Assembly: GCA_040751755.1 (NCBI GenBank)
Contig: JBFMHC010000006.1
Span: 12,283 to 76,282 of the forward strand
DNA from: PFJX01 sp040751755
Lineage (GTDB): Bacteria; Pseudomonadota; Gammaproteobacteria; Burkholderiales; Thiobacillaceae
Direction: 5' to 3'
Length of the DNA: 64,000 bases
Each line of letters begins with the position of its first letter. Position 1 is the stretch's first letter. The notes beneath the pieces were generated by a model that searched no databases, was not told the DNA's origin, and saw only the letters and a program-made list of their open reading frames with translations. The translations under genes were made by a program, and so were the position numbers. Positions 8,978 to 16,487 of this stretch are shown piece by piece.

Positions 8978-8990
8978 CCCGCTCTTCCCC

Positions 8991-9060
8991 GAATCCGTCC
9001 GGTTCCGTGCCGGGCGGATTCGTCTTTCCGCCTTGCCGCACCCCGAGCGCACGGGGGTGG
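8991..9060 (+). promoter_or_regulatory. structured rpsF leader, possible S6:S18 autoregulatory site
   Basis: Two hairpins lie in the leader. The first (8991-9021) pairs GAATCCGTCCGG with CCGGGCGGATTC around a 7-nt loop and is followed by GTCTTT, so it could also terminate the upstream gene. The second (9039-9059) pairs CACCCC with GGGGTG and has an unpaired CCG at its 5' base (9036-9038). A CCG beside a hairpin is the hallmark of the known S6:S18-binding leader. The match is judged by eye only. Confidence 0.35.
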
Positions 9061-9082
9061 CCTTAGCCCAAAAGGAGCTTCA

Positions 9083-9460
9083 ATGCGTCACTACGAGATT
9101 GTTTTCCTCGTCCATCCGGACCAGAGCGAGCAGGTGCCCGCCATGGTCGAGCGTTACAAGAGCCAGATCGCCGCGCGCGACGGCCGCGTCCATCGCCTGG
9201 AAGACTGGGGCCGTCTGCAGCTGGCCTACACCATCCAGAAGATGCACAAGGCCCACTACGTGCTGATGAACATCGAGTGCGATCAGGAGACCCTGAACGA
9301 ACTGGAGCACGGCTTCCGCTTCAATGACGCGATCCTGCGTCACCTCACCCTGGTGCGCGATGAGGCCATCACCGGCCCGTCCCCCATGATGAAGGGCGAG
9401 AAGGCGCGCAACCTGCTGGCCCCGCAGGGCGCCACCGAAGCCGCCGAGCAAGCCGCCTGA
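9083..9460 (+). CDS. rpsF: 30S ribosomal protein S6
   Basis: The product has 125 residues and starts MRHYEIVFLVHPDQSEQV, the conserved S6 N-terminus. The conserved RLEDWGRLQLAYTIQK and HYVLMNIE segments follow. The Shine-Dalgarno AAAAGGAG lies about 6 bp upstream. S6 binds S18 in the platform of the 30S subunit. It is first in the rpsF-priB-rpsR-rplI operon. The C-terminal tail after residue 100 is Ala/Glu-rich, as is usual. Confidence 0.96.
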   Translation: MRHYEIVFLVHPDQSEQVPAMVERYKSQIAARDGRVHRLEDWGRLQLAYTIQKMHKAHYVLMNIECDQETLNELEHGFRFNDAILRHLTLVRDEAITGPSPMMKGEKARNLLAPQGATEAAEQAA

Positions 9461-9753
9461 ATCGCTTCGAGCTGAGTGCCCGGCTGCTGGAACACGGCGG
9501 CCTGCGCCACACCCCGGCCGGCATCGCCGTCCTCCGCGTCAAGGCTGTGCACGCCGGCGCGCAGAGCGAGGCCAAGCGCCAGCGGCAGGTTGAGATCGAG
9601 ACGGAACTGGTGGCCTTCGGCGCAGTGGCCGAGTCGCTCGCCCGGCTTCCGGCGGGCAGGACCGTCAGGGTCGCCGGGTTCCTCGATCGCAAGGGCGTGA
9701 ACAACCCCCAGCTCGAACTGCACGTGACCGAATTTGGATTAATTGAGGAGTAA
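9457..9753 (+). CDS. priB: primosomal replication protein N, CTG start
   Basis: The product has 98 residues if translation starts at CTG 9457 (read as Met), giving MNRFELSARLLE, the conserved N-terminus of betaproteobacterial PriB. No ATG, GTG or TTG occurs in frame between there and a GTG at 9547, which would delete the first beta strands of the OB fold. The CTG overlaps the rpsF stop as CTGA, so initiation is probably coupled to rpsF termination. PriB is a single-stranded-DNA-binding OB-fold protein that helps PriA and DnaT reload DnaB at stalled forks. It fits its place between rpsF and rpsR and just upstream of dnaB. Confidence 0.88.
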   Translation: MNRFELSARLLEHGGLRHTPAGIAVLRVKAVHAGAQSEAKRQRQVEIETELVAFGAVAESLARLPAGRTVRVAGFLDRKGVNNPQLELHVTEFGLIEE

Positions 9754-9757
9754 CGAA

Positions 9758-10030
9758 ATGGCTTTCATCAAACGCAAGCCCCGTCCGAAGAACCCCAACG
9801 GCGGCGCCCTGTTCCGCCGCAAGAAGTTCTGCCGCTTCACCGTCGAGAAGGTGAAAGAGGTGGACTACAAGGATGTCGACGTCCTGAAGGACTTCATCAA
9901 CGAGCAGGGCAAGATCATCCCCGCCCGCATCACCGGCACCAAGGCCCGCTACCAGCGCCAGCTGTCCACCGCCATCGAGCGCGCGCGCTTCCTGGCCCTG
10001 CTGCCCTACACCGACCAACACAACATCTGA
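9758..10030 (+). CDS. rpsR: 30S ribosomal protein S18
   Basis: The product has 90 residues. The typical core KKFCRFTVEKV, VDVLKDFI and the C-terminal segment KARYQRQLSTAIERARFLAL are present. A GAGGAG-type Shine-Dalgarno lies just upstream of ATG 9758, partly inside the end of priB. The protein partners S6 on the 30S platform. Confidence 0.97.
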   Translation: MAFIKRKPRPKNPNGGALFRRKKFCRFTVEKVKEVDYKDVDVLKDFINEQGKIIPARITGTKARYQRQLSTAIERARFLALLPYTDQHNI

Positions 10031-10045
10031 GATCAGGAGCACGAC

Positions 10046-10495
10046 ATGGAAATCATCCTGATGGATAAAGTGGCCAACCTGGGCAACCTGGGCGACGTGG
10101 TCCGCGTCAAGGACGGCTACGCCCGCAACTACCTGATCCCCCAGGGCATGGCGAAGCGCGCCAACAAGGCCAACATCGCCGCCTTCGAGGAACGCAAGGC
10201 GGAGCTGGAGAAGCAGGCCGCCGAGAAACTGGCCAGCGCCCAGGCGCGTGCCGAGCAGCTGAACGGTTTTACCGTGCAGGTCGCGCAGAAGGCCGGTGTC
10301 GACGGCCGTCTGTTCGGTTCCGTCACCAACGTGGACATCGCCGAGGCCCTCACCGCCGCCGGCCATGCCGTGGCGAAGGGCGAGGTGCGCATGCCCGAGG
10401 GCCCGTTCAAGGCCGTGGGCGAGTACCCCGTGACCCTGTCCCTGCACACCGACGTCACCTGCGAGATCACCGTCGCGGTGGTCGGCCTGGGCTGA
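10046..10495 (+). CDS. rplI: 50S ribosomal protein L9
   Basis: The product has 149 residues, standard length. The N-terminal RNA-binding domain (MEIILMDKVANLGNLGDVVRV) is followed by the long connecting helix (about residues 40-75, Glu/Lys/Ala-rich) and the C-terminal domain with GRLFGSVT. It is the last gene of the S6 operon and is followed by a palindromic element that may act as its terminator. Confidence 0.97.
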   Translation: MEIILMDKVANLGNLGDVVRVKDGYARNYLIPQGMAKRANKANIAAFEERKAELEKQAAEKLASAQARAEQLNGFTVQVAQKAGVDGRLFGSVTNVDIAEALTAAGHAVAKGEVRMPEGPFKAVGEYPVTLSLHTDVTCEITVAVVGLG

Positions 10496-10503
10496 CGACG
10501 TAC

Positions 10504-10549
10504 CTCACCCCTCTCCCTTGAGGGGAGAGGGGCAGGGCAGAGGGTGAGG
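10504..10549. repeat. palindromic GC-rich element, copy 1
   Basis: The core CCCCTCTCCCTTGAGGGGAG and the GGCAGAGGGTGAG-type arm form a strong hairpin between rplI and dnaB. It belongs to the same family as the copies inside alr and trpC. Here it could serve as a terminator for the S6 operon. Confidence 0.85.
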
Positions 10550-10613
10550 GCCGCGCAAGCGGCCCTTGTCTTTTCTTCGGCTAAAATCCGCCTTCCCCCT
10601 CGCGCACATCCCC

Positions 10614-12014
10614 ATGTCCAGCGTCCTCGACCAAGAGCTCTCCGCCCTCAAGCTGCCGCCCCATTCCGTGGAGGCGGAGCAGTCGGTGCTGGGGGGCCTG
10701 CTGCTCGAGAACAACGCCTGGGAGCGCATCGCCGACCTGATCGTCGAGCACGACTTCTACCGCGCCGACCACCGCGCGATCTGGCGCCAGATCACACGCC
10801 TGGTGTCGGACAACAAGCCCGCCGACGTGGTCACCGTGGCGGAGGCGCTGGAGTCCCTGGGCACCCTCGATGACGTGGGCGGCCTCGCCTACCTCGCGGC
10901 ACTGGCGCAGAACACGCCGTCCGCCGCCAACATCCGCCGCTACGCGGAGATCGTGCGCGAGCGCGCCATCCTGCGCAAACTCGCCGAGGTGGGCACCGGC
11001 ATCGCCGAATCGGCGTTCACCCCGGCAGGCCGTTCCGCCACCGAGATCCTCGACGAAGCCGAGGCGAAGGTGTTCGAGATCAAGGAGGCCGGGGCCAAGG
11101 CCAACCAGGGCTTCCTGCACATGCAGCCGCTGTTGATGGAGGTGGTGACGCGCATCGACGAGCTGTACAACCGCGAGAACCCCAACGAGGTCACCGGCGT
11201 GCCCACCGGCTTCGCCGATCTCGACACCAAGACCTCCGGCCTGCAACCGGGCGACCTGATCATCGTCGCCGGCCGCCCCTCCATGGGCAAGACCGCGTTC
11301 AGCCTCAACATCGCCGAGAACGTGGCCCTCGACACCAACCACTCGGTGGCCGTGTTCAGCATGGAGATGGGCGCCGCGCAGCTGGTGATGCGTATGCTCG
11401 GTTCGGTCGGGCGCCTGGACCAGCACAAGCTGCGCACCGGCCGTATCTCCGAGGACGACTGGCCGCGCCTCACGCACGCCCTCGGGCGCCTCAACGAGAC
11501 GCCGCTGTACATCGACGAATCGCCGGGCCTCACGGCCATGGAGGTGCGCGCCCGCGCCCGTCGCCTGGCGCGCCAGGTCAAGGACAGCAAGCCGCTCGGC
11601 CTCATCGTCATCGACTACCTGCAACTGATGTCCGGAACCGGCAGCGGCGAGAACCGCGCCACCGAGATCTCCGACATCTCGCGCTCGCTCAAGGGCCTGG
11701 CCAAGGAACTGCACGTGCCGGTGATCGCCCTCTCGCAGCTCAACCGCTCGCTGGAACAGCGCCCCAACAAGCGCCCGGTGATGTCCGACCTGCGCGAATC
11801 GGGCGCCATCGAGCAGGACGCGGACGTGATCCTGTTCATCTACCGCGACGAGGTCTACAACCCGGACAGCCAGGACAAGGGCACCGCCGAGATCATCATC
11901 GGCAAGCAGCGTAACGGCCCGATCGGCACGGTGCGGCTCACCTTCCTGGGCGAGTTCACGCGCTTCGAGAACTACGCCGGCGGCCTGCCTGACAACTTCG
12001 GCGGGGGCGAGTAG
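10614..12014 (+). CDS. dnaB: replicative DNA helicase DnaB
   Basis: The product has 466 residues from ATG 10614, which starts MSSVLDQELSALKLPPHSVEAEQSVLGG. An upstream in-frame ATG would add 16 residues not expected in the family. The N-terminal DnaG/DnaC-binding domain spans about residues 15-120 and the RecA-like motor domain about 190-460, with Walker A GRPSMGKTA near 219-227, Walker B LIVIDYLQLM, and the SQLNRSLEQR arginine-finger region. The hexamer unwinds DNA ahead of the replisome. A TAAAAT -10-like box (10582-10587) precedes it, so it may have its own promoter. Confidence 0.96.
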   Translation: MSSVLDQELSALKLPPHSVEAEQSVLGGLLLENNAWERIADLIVEHDFYRADHRAIWRQITRLVSDNKPADVVTVAEALESLGTLDDVGGLAYLAALAQNTPSAANIRRYAEIVRERAILRKLAEVGTGIAESAFTPAGRSATEILDEAEAKVFEIKEAGAKANQGFLHMQPLLMEVVTRIDELYNRENPNEVTGVPTGFADLDTKTSGLQPGDLIIVAGRPSMGKTAFSLNIAENVALDTNHSVAVFSMEMGAAQLVMRMLGSVGRLDQHKLRTGRISEDDWPRLTHALGRLNETPLYIDESPGLTAMEVRARARRLARQVKDSKPLGLIVIDYLQLMSGTGSGENRATEISDISRSLKGLAKELHVPVIALSQLNRSLEQRPNKRPVMSDLRESGAIEQDADVILFIYRDEVYNPDSQDKGTAEIIIGKQRNGPIGTVRLTFLGEFTRFENYAGGLPDNFGGGE

Positions 12015-12065
12015 GTGCGCGCGCCGCCCCGCCCCGGCGCATTTTCCTGACGCCGAGCCGCCTCC

Positions 12066-13220
12066 ATGCGTCCGCTCACCGCCTACATCGACGCCGCGGC
12101 CCTGACCCACAACCTGGGTGTGGCGCGCGCCGCCGCGCCCACCAGCAAGGTCATCGCCGTGATCAAGGCCAACGGCTACGGCCACGGCCTGCTGCGCGTC
12201 GCGCGTGCCCTGCGCACCGCCGACGGCTTCGCCGTGCTGAGCCTCGACGAGGCCGCGCAACTGCGCGCGCAGGGCTACACCCATCCCATCGTCCTCCTGG
12301 AAGGCTTCTTCGCCCCCGACGAGCTGCCGGAGATCGCCCGCCTGCGCCTGCGTCCGGTGATCCACCGCGACGACCAGGTCGAGATCCTCGGCCGCGCGCG
12401 CATCGACCACCGCCTCGACGTGTTGCTCAAGGTCGACACCGGCATGCATCGCCTGGGCGTGTCGCCAAGGCGCGCGCCGGCGCTCCTGGAGCGCCTGCAG
12501 GCCCTGCCGCAGGTGGCCGGCGTGACCCTGATGACGCACTTCGCGCGCGCCGACGAAGCCGCGGTGGGCGTGGCGGAACAGTTGGCGGTGTTCAACACTC
12601 TGCTCCCCTCCCCCCCCGGGGGAGGGGCCGGGGGTGAGGGAGCAACGTCCCCAGCAACAAACGCCGCGCCCTCACCCCAACCCTCTCCCGGCGGGAGAGG
12701 GGGCTACCCCGCCAGCCTCGCCAATTCGGCGGCCCTGCTGCGCTACCCGGAGAGCCATGCCGAGTGGGTGCGTCCGGGCATCATGCTGTACGGTGCCTCG
12801 CCGTTCGCCGAGCTGTCCGGTAGCGACCTGGGCCTGTTGCCGGCCATGCACCTGGAGAGCCAGCTCATCTCCGTGCGCCACGTGCGCAAGGGCGAAGGCG
12901 TCGGCTATGGCCATGCATTCGTCGCGGAGCGCGACACCCTGGTGGGCGTGGTCGCCTGCGGCTACGCCGACGGCTACCCCCGTCATGCCCCCACCGGCAC
13001 GCCGGTGCTGGTGGCGGGGCGGCCCGCCCGTACCCTTGGCCGCGTGTCCATGGACATGCTGTGCGTGGACCTCGGGCCGGTGCCAGGCGCCCACGTCGGC
13101 AGCCCGGTGACCCTCTGGGGGCAGGGGCTGCCGGTCGAGCAGGTCGCCGCCGCCGCCGGCACCATCGCCTATGAGTTGCTGACCGCGCTCGCGCCGCGCG
13201 TGCGCATTGAAGAAACCTGA
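12066..13220 (+). CDS. alr: alanine racemase with in-frame palindromic-element insertion
   Basis: The product has 384 residues, about 30 more than the usual 350-360. The PLP lysine is K34 in VIKANGYGHG, and the second-domain catalytic tyrosine motif GVGYGHAF is present, as are WVRPGIMLYG and VSMDMLCVD. The enzyme makes D-alanine for peptidoglycan in the cytoplasm. Residues about 179-215 are a Pro/Gly-rich stretch encoded by two inverted copies of the palindromic element. They interrupt the segment that in other racemases runs straight into SLANSAALL. The reading frame is kept, so the enzyme may carry a surface loop, or it may be impaired. Nothing else is damaged. Confidence 0.93.
   Translation: MRPLTAYIDAAALTHNLGVARAAAPTSKVIAVIKANGYGHGLLRVARALRTADGFAVLSLDEAAQLRAQGYTHPIVLLEGFFAPDELPEIARLRLRPVIHRDDQVEILGRARIDHRLDVLLKVDTGMHRLGVSPRRAPALLERLQALPQVAGVTLMTHFARADEAAVGVAEQLAVFNTLLPSPPGGGAGGEGATSPATNAAPSPQPSPGGRGGYPASLANSAALLRYPESHAEWVRPGIMLYGASPFAELSGSDLGLLPAMHLESQLISVRHVRKGEGVGYGHAFVAERDTLVGVVACGYADGYPRHAPTGTPVLVAGRPARTLGRVSMDMLCVDLGPVPGAHVGSPVTLWGQGLPVEQVAAAAGTIAYELLTALAPRVRIEET
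12603..12704. repeat. inverted pair of palindromic elements inside alr
   Basis: Unit a (12604-12642) is a C-run/G-run palindrome followed by a GGGGGTGAGGG arm. Unit b (12668-12702) is the mirror image, CTCACCCCAACCCTCTCCCG followed by GCGGGAGAGG. Together with the spacer they add about 34 codons to alr without a stop or frameshift. Confidence 0.88.
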
Positions 13221-13238
13221 CCTAGACAGACCATCGCC

Positions 13239-14102
13239 ATGTCCGACATCCTGGAAAAGATCCTCGCCACCAAGCGGGAGGAAATCGCCGCCGCGCAACA
13301 GGCCCGGCCGCTCGAGGCCGTGCGCGAGGCCGCGCGCCAGGCGCCGCCGGCGCGTGATTTCGTCGCCGCCATCCGCGCCCGCATCGCCGCCGGCCGGCCC
13401 GCCGTGATCGCCGAGATCAAGAAGGCCAGCCCCAGCAAGGGCGTGATCCGCCCCGACTTCCACCCCGCCGAGATCGCCGCCAGTTACGAACGCGGCGGCG
13501 CGGCCTGTCTCTCCGTGCTCACCGACCGGCAATACTTCCAGGGTGCCCCCGAATACCTCGTTGCCGCGCGCGCTGCCTGCGGCCTGCCGGTGCTGCGCAA
13601 GGACTTCATGATCGACCCCTACCAGGTCTACGAGGCCCGCGCCATGGGCGCGGACTGCATCCTCCTCATCGTCGGCGCGTTTGCACTCCCCTCGGGAGGG
13701 GGTGGAGCGTTCGATCTGGACAAGATGTTGGCGCTGGAAGCCCTGGCCCACGAACTCGGCATGGCCGTCCTGGTGGAAAGCCACGACGGCGAAGAGCTGG
13801 AGGCCGCCCTGCGGCTCAAGACCCCGCTCATGGGCATCAACAACCGCAACCTGCGCACCTTCGAGACCCGCCTGGACACCACGCTGGATCTCCTGCCACG
13901 CATCCATGCGGCCCCCTCCCCCTCGAGGGGGGAGGGAAGGGGAGAGGGTGATGAAGCCCGCATCGTCGTCACCGAGAGCGGCATCCTCGCCCCTGAGGAC
14001 GTCGCGCTGATGCGCGCCCGCAACGTCAACGCCTTCCTCGTCGGCGAGGCCTTCATGAAGGCCGCCGATCCCGGTGGAGAGCTTGCGCGCCTGTTTGTCT
14101 AA
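13239..14102 (+). CDS. trpC: indole-3-glycerol phosphate synthase with two in-frame insertions
   Basis: The product has 287 residues against about 260-265 for the family. Conserved TIM-barrel motifs are visible: IAEIKKASPSKG (catalytic Lys region), CLSVLTDRQYFQG, VLRKDFMIDPYQ, NNRNLRTFE and VTESGI. It closes the indole ring in tryptophan synthesis. Two foreign peptides are apparent: residues about 148-158 (FALPSGGGGAF), where other enzymes continue directly to the helix before EALAHELGM, and residues about 224-239 (APSPSRGEGRGEG), just before RIVVTESG. Both coincide with palindromic-element DNA. Other trp genes are not in the window. It starts 18 bp after alr. Confidence 0.93.
   Translation: MSDILEKILATKREEIAAAQQARPLEAVREAARQAPPARDFVAAIRARIAAGRPAVIAEIKKASPSKGVIRPDFHPAEIAASYERGGAACLSVLTDRQYFQGAPEYLVAARAACGLPVLRKDFMIDPYQVYEARAMGADCILLIVGAFALPSGGGGAFDLDKMLALEALAHELGMAVLVESHDGEELEAALRLKTPLMGINNRNLRTFETRLDTTLDLLPRIHAAPSPSRGEGRGEGDEARIVVTESGILAPEDVALMRARNVNAFLVGEAFMKAADPGGELARLFV
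13685..13708. repeat. short palindromic-element remnant in trpC
   Basis: CTCCCCTCGGGAGGGGGTGG is a truncated core of the element. It encodes the extra residues near 150-156 of TrpC in frame. Confidence 0.65.
13912..13951. repeat. complete palindromic element in trpC
   Basis: The core CCTCCCCCTCGAGGGGGGAG is followed by the GGGGAGAGGGTG arm. It encodes PSPSRGEGRGEG in frame between TrpC strands. Confidence 0.88.
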
Positions 14103-14174
14103 CGTTTTTTTTGTCCGTGTATTGGGGATGTTGCGTACGTGTTGCGGCTCTGCAACGCGTGGTTGGAAAAATTG

Positions 14175-14194
14175 CTTGCAAAAGGTTTTGCAAG
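14175..14194. promoter_or_regulatory. 20-bp palindrome in the porin upstream region
   Basis: CTTGCAAAA and TTTTGCAAG face each other across GG. A shorter palindrome, TCTCGCGCGAGA, lies at 14238-14249. The 237-bp gap before the porin has no gene and is visibly AT-richer than its surroundings, fitting a regulated promoter or long leader. No firm -35/-10 pair could be fixed. Confidence 0.4.
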
Positions 14195-14339
14195 TTGCTG
14201 CGCGCTAAATGGATTGTGGAGAATCCCGGGCAACTTCTCGCGCGAGAGGTTAGTAAGAAGAGCAGTACCCCTATCGTTGCGGCCTGTGTGGCCAAGACAA
14301 GAAGGGCAGCAGTTTTCTTAACCTGATAGGAGTTTCAAG

Positions 14340-15320
14340 ATGAAAAAATCCCTGATCGCTCTGGCTGTTGCTGGTGCCTTCGCCGCTCCCGCCATGGCTT
14401 CCACCTCCAACGTGGACATCTATGGCCAGGTTCGCGCCTCTGTCGACTACATCGACTCTGACGCCGCCAATACCGATCGCTGGACCTTCAACGACCAGAC
14501 CTCCCGCATTGGCATCAAGGGCAGCGAAGACCTGGGCGGCGGTCTGAAGGCCATCTTCCAGTGGGAATCCCAGCTCAACACCGTTGATTCTTCCACCGTT
14601 GGCACCACCCAGCGCAACACCTTCGTCGGTCTGGCTGGCGGCTTCGGCACCCTGATCCTGGGCAACCACGACACCCCCTACAAACTGGGTGGTTCCGCTG
14701 ACGTGTTCGGCGACACCTCCGCTGACGCCCAGAAGAACACCACCGGCATCATCAGCCGTGGCGGTTGGGACAACCGTGCCGCTGGCACCATCGCCTACGT
14801 CTCCCCGACCTTCAGCGGTTTCCACGTCGCTGCTGCCATCGTTCCCGGCGAGCAGACCGGTGCCAGTGCCGCCAACGGCCTGATGGACGCCTACTCCCTG
14901 GTCGCCGTGTACGAGAACGGCCCCCTGAAGGCCACCCTGGGTTATGAGAACTGGGACCAGGCCCTGATCACCGGTGCGACCGAAGACAAGGACGCCGCCA
15001 AGTTCAACGTCTCCTACAAGATCGGTGACCTGGGCCTGGGTGCTACCTATGAGCGTGCCGACGTGCGCGGTGCTTCCACCACCACCGACAAGGCCTACCT
15101 GTTGTCCGCCACCTACGGCATGGGCCCCATCACCCTGGCCGCCCAGTATGGCAACTACAACACCACCGGTTCCAACAGCGATGTGAAGCGCACCACCCTG
15201 GGCGTCATCTATGGCCTGTCCAAGCGCACCAACGCGTATGCTGCCTACAACATGGACAACAACGGTGGTACCACCGCTGATGTCAATGTGCTGACCATGG
15301 GCATGAACCACAGCTTCTAA
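14340..15320 (+). CDS. outer-membrane porin, Gram-negative (Burkholderia) type
   Basis: The product has 326 residues. The signal peptide MKKSLIALAVAGAFAAPAMA is cleaved before STSNVDIYGQ, and the mature chain begins with the standard first beta strand. The L3 constriction-loop region (GLAGGFGTLILGNHDTPYK) and the C-terminal strand ending in Phe (GMNHSF) are present, as the BAM complex requires. It forms a trimeric 16-strand general diffusion pore. The gene is preceded by a strong GGAG ribosome site and followed by a strong terminator. Its codon choice (many GCT and GGT) suggests high expression. Confidence 0.93.
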   Translation: MKKSLIALAVAGAFAAPAMASTSNVDIYGQVRASVDYIDSDAANTDRWTFNDQTSRIGIKGSEDLGGGLKAIFQWESQLNTVDSSTVGTTQRNTFVGLAGGFGTLILGNHDTPYKLGGSADVFGDTSADAQKNTTGIISRGGWDNRAAGTIAYVSPTFSGFHVAAAIVPGEQTGASAANGLMDAYSLVAVYENGPLKATLGYENWDQALITGATEDKDAAKFNVSYKIGDLGLGATYERADVRGASTTTDKAYLLSATYGMGPITLAAQYGNYNTTGSNSDVKRTTLGVIYGLSKRTNAYAAYNMDNNGGTTADVNVLTMGMNHSF

Positions 15321-15350
15321 TCTGGCCTGACAGCTAGACCTGAAGTCTGA

Positions 15351-15386
15351 AACGGGCGCGGGAAACCGCGCCCGTTTTGTTTTTTG
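15351..15386 (+). terminator. terminator of the porin gene
   Basis: A 10-bp stem ACGGGCGCGG / CCGCGCCCGT with a GAAA loop is followed by TTTGTTTTTT. Confidence 0.9.
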
Positions 15387-15497
15387 CGATCCCTATGCAT
15401 TTCGGCATATGACTTTCGTGGAATTGCCTGAGCTCCGGATGCCCAATAGATTTGCCGGGCGCCGCTGTTGGCGCTTCATGAAGATAGGGAGAGCGAA

Positions 15498-15773
15498 ATG
15501 AAGAACCTGATCGGTGGCCTGCTGCTGGGCCTCTGCTGCAGTCTGCCTGCCTTGGCGGCGGTGGACCTGAACACCGCCACGCAATCGGAATTGGAGGCGG
15601 TGAAGGGCGTCGGCCCGGCGAAGGCCAAGGCGATCCTGGCCTACCGGGAGAAAAACGGCGCCTTCAAGAGCATCGAGGATCTGGCCGAGGTGAAGGGGTT
15701 CGGCAAGGCCAGTGTGGCGAAGCTGAAGGGTGAATTCACGGTTGGGGCGGCCAAGCCTGTGGAAAAGAAATAA
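15498..15773 (+). CDS. ComEA-like helix-hairpin-helix protein, exported
   Basis: The product has 91 residues from ATG 15498, preceded by a GGGAGAG ribosome site. An upstream in-frame ATG would put a charged stretch before the signal peptide and was rejected. A signal peptide (to about residue 22, LPALAA) is followed by VDLNTATQSELEAVKGVGPAKAKAIL, two helix-hairpin-helix motifs typical of ComEA, and KGFGKASVAKLKG. It probably binds DNA in the periplasm during uptake. comEC about 13 kb away would be its inner-membrane partner. Confidence 0.88.
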   Translation: MKNLIGGLLLGLCCSLPALAAVDLNTATQSELEAVKGVGPAKAKAILAYREKNGAFKSIEDLAEVKGFGKASVAKLKGEFTVGAAKPVEKK

Positions 15774-15793
15774 CGGGCCTGGCCATTGCTTGA

Positions 15794-15823
15794 GCGGGCG
15801 TGAGCGATCACGTCCGCTTTTTT
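15794..15823 (+). terminator. terminator of the comEA-like gene
   Basis: A 10-bp stem GCGGGCGTGA / TCACGTCCGC (one G-T pair) with a GCGA loop is followed by six T. Confidence 0.9.
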
Positions 15824-15842
15824 ACTGCCGTCATGCGGTTGT

Positions 15843-16487
15843 TCAGTAGCTTGCCGTGGCCTTCGGGCGTGCGGCGGCGCGACCCCTGGGTGGCAGTCCG
15901 TAGGTCCAGTGGTTGCGCCACGCGGCGTAGACCATCTCGGGATATTCGGCCTTGCCCAGGCTGCCGTTGTAGCGGCCGAGGGCGCGGAACAGGTTGCCGC
16001 CTTCGATGTCGACGTAGTGGCGCAGGATGGTGGCGCCAAAACGGATGTTGGTGCGCAGGTGGAACAGGTTCTGCTCGCGGGTGCCGATGAGGTCGAGCCA
16101 GAAGGGCATGACCTGGGTGAAGCCGCGTGCCCCGGCGCTGGAGACGGCATACTTCTTGAAGCCGCTCTCCACCTCGATGAGGCCGAGCATCAGCTCGGGG
16201 TCCAGCCCGGCGCGGGTCGCCTCGTAGTGCAGGGTGTTGAGGAAGTCCTCGCGGAATTCCGGGTCGGGAATGTAGTTGGTGAGGCGGCGCGACATCTCGC
16301 GCAGCCATGCCTGGACTGTCGAGGAATCGGCGAATGCCGCGCGTTCGACAGCGGCGTCGGCCACCGCCTTGCTGAGTTGCGAACGGACGCTGGCGGACAG
16401 CGGCTCATACTTCTGGTTGCCCGCCAGGGCCGTGCCGGCGCCGCAGAGCAGGCCCAGCAGGAGAAATCTCACGCCAAGTTTCGACAT
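15843..16487 (-). CDS. lytic transglycosylase, SLT domain
   Basis: The product has 214 residues. An N-terminal signal peptide (RFLLLGLLCGAGTALA) leads into a helical region, then the Slt70-type catalytic domain with the catalytic Glu in GLIEVESGFKKYAVSSAGARG, followed by TQVMPFW and the GRYNGS motif. It cleaves murein strands with 1,6-anhydro product formation, in the periplasm. The start overlaps the proS stop by 19 bp, so both are probably co-transcribed. No lipobox Cys was seen, which suggests a soluble or weakly anchored enzyme. Confidence 0.9.
   Translation of the reverse strand: MSKLGVRFLLLGLLCGAGTALAGNQKYEPLSASVRSQLSKAVADAAVERAAFADSSTVQAWLREMSRRLTNYIPDPEFREDFLNTLHYEATRAGLDPELMLGLIEVESGFKKYAVSSAGARGFTQVMPFWLDLIGTREQNLFHLRTNIRFGATILRHYVDIEGGNLFRALGRYNGSLGKAEYPEMVYAAWRNHWTYGLPPRGRAAARPKATASY

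Noticed and set aside
14111..14326. Small forward frames before the porin gene
   Set aside because: They cover palindromes, lack a ribosome site, and the region looks like a promoter or leader.
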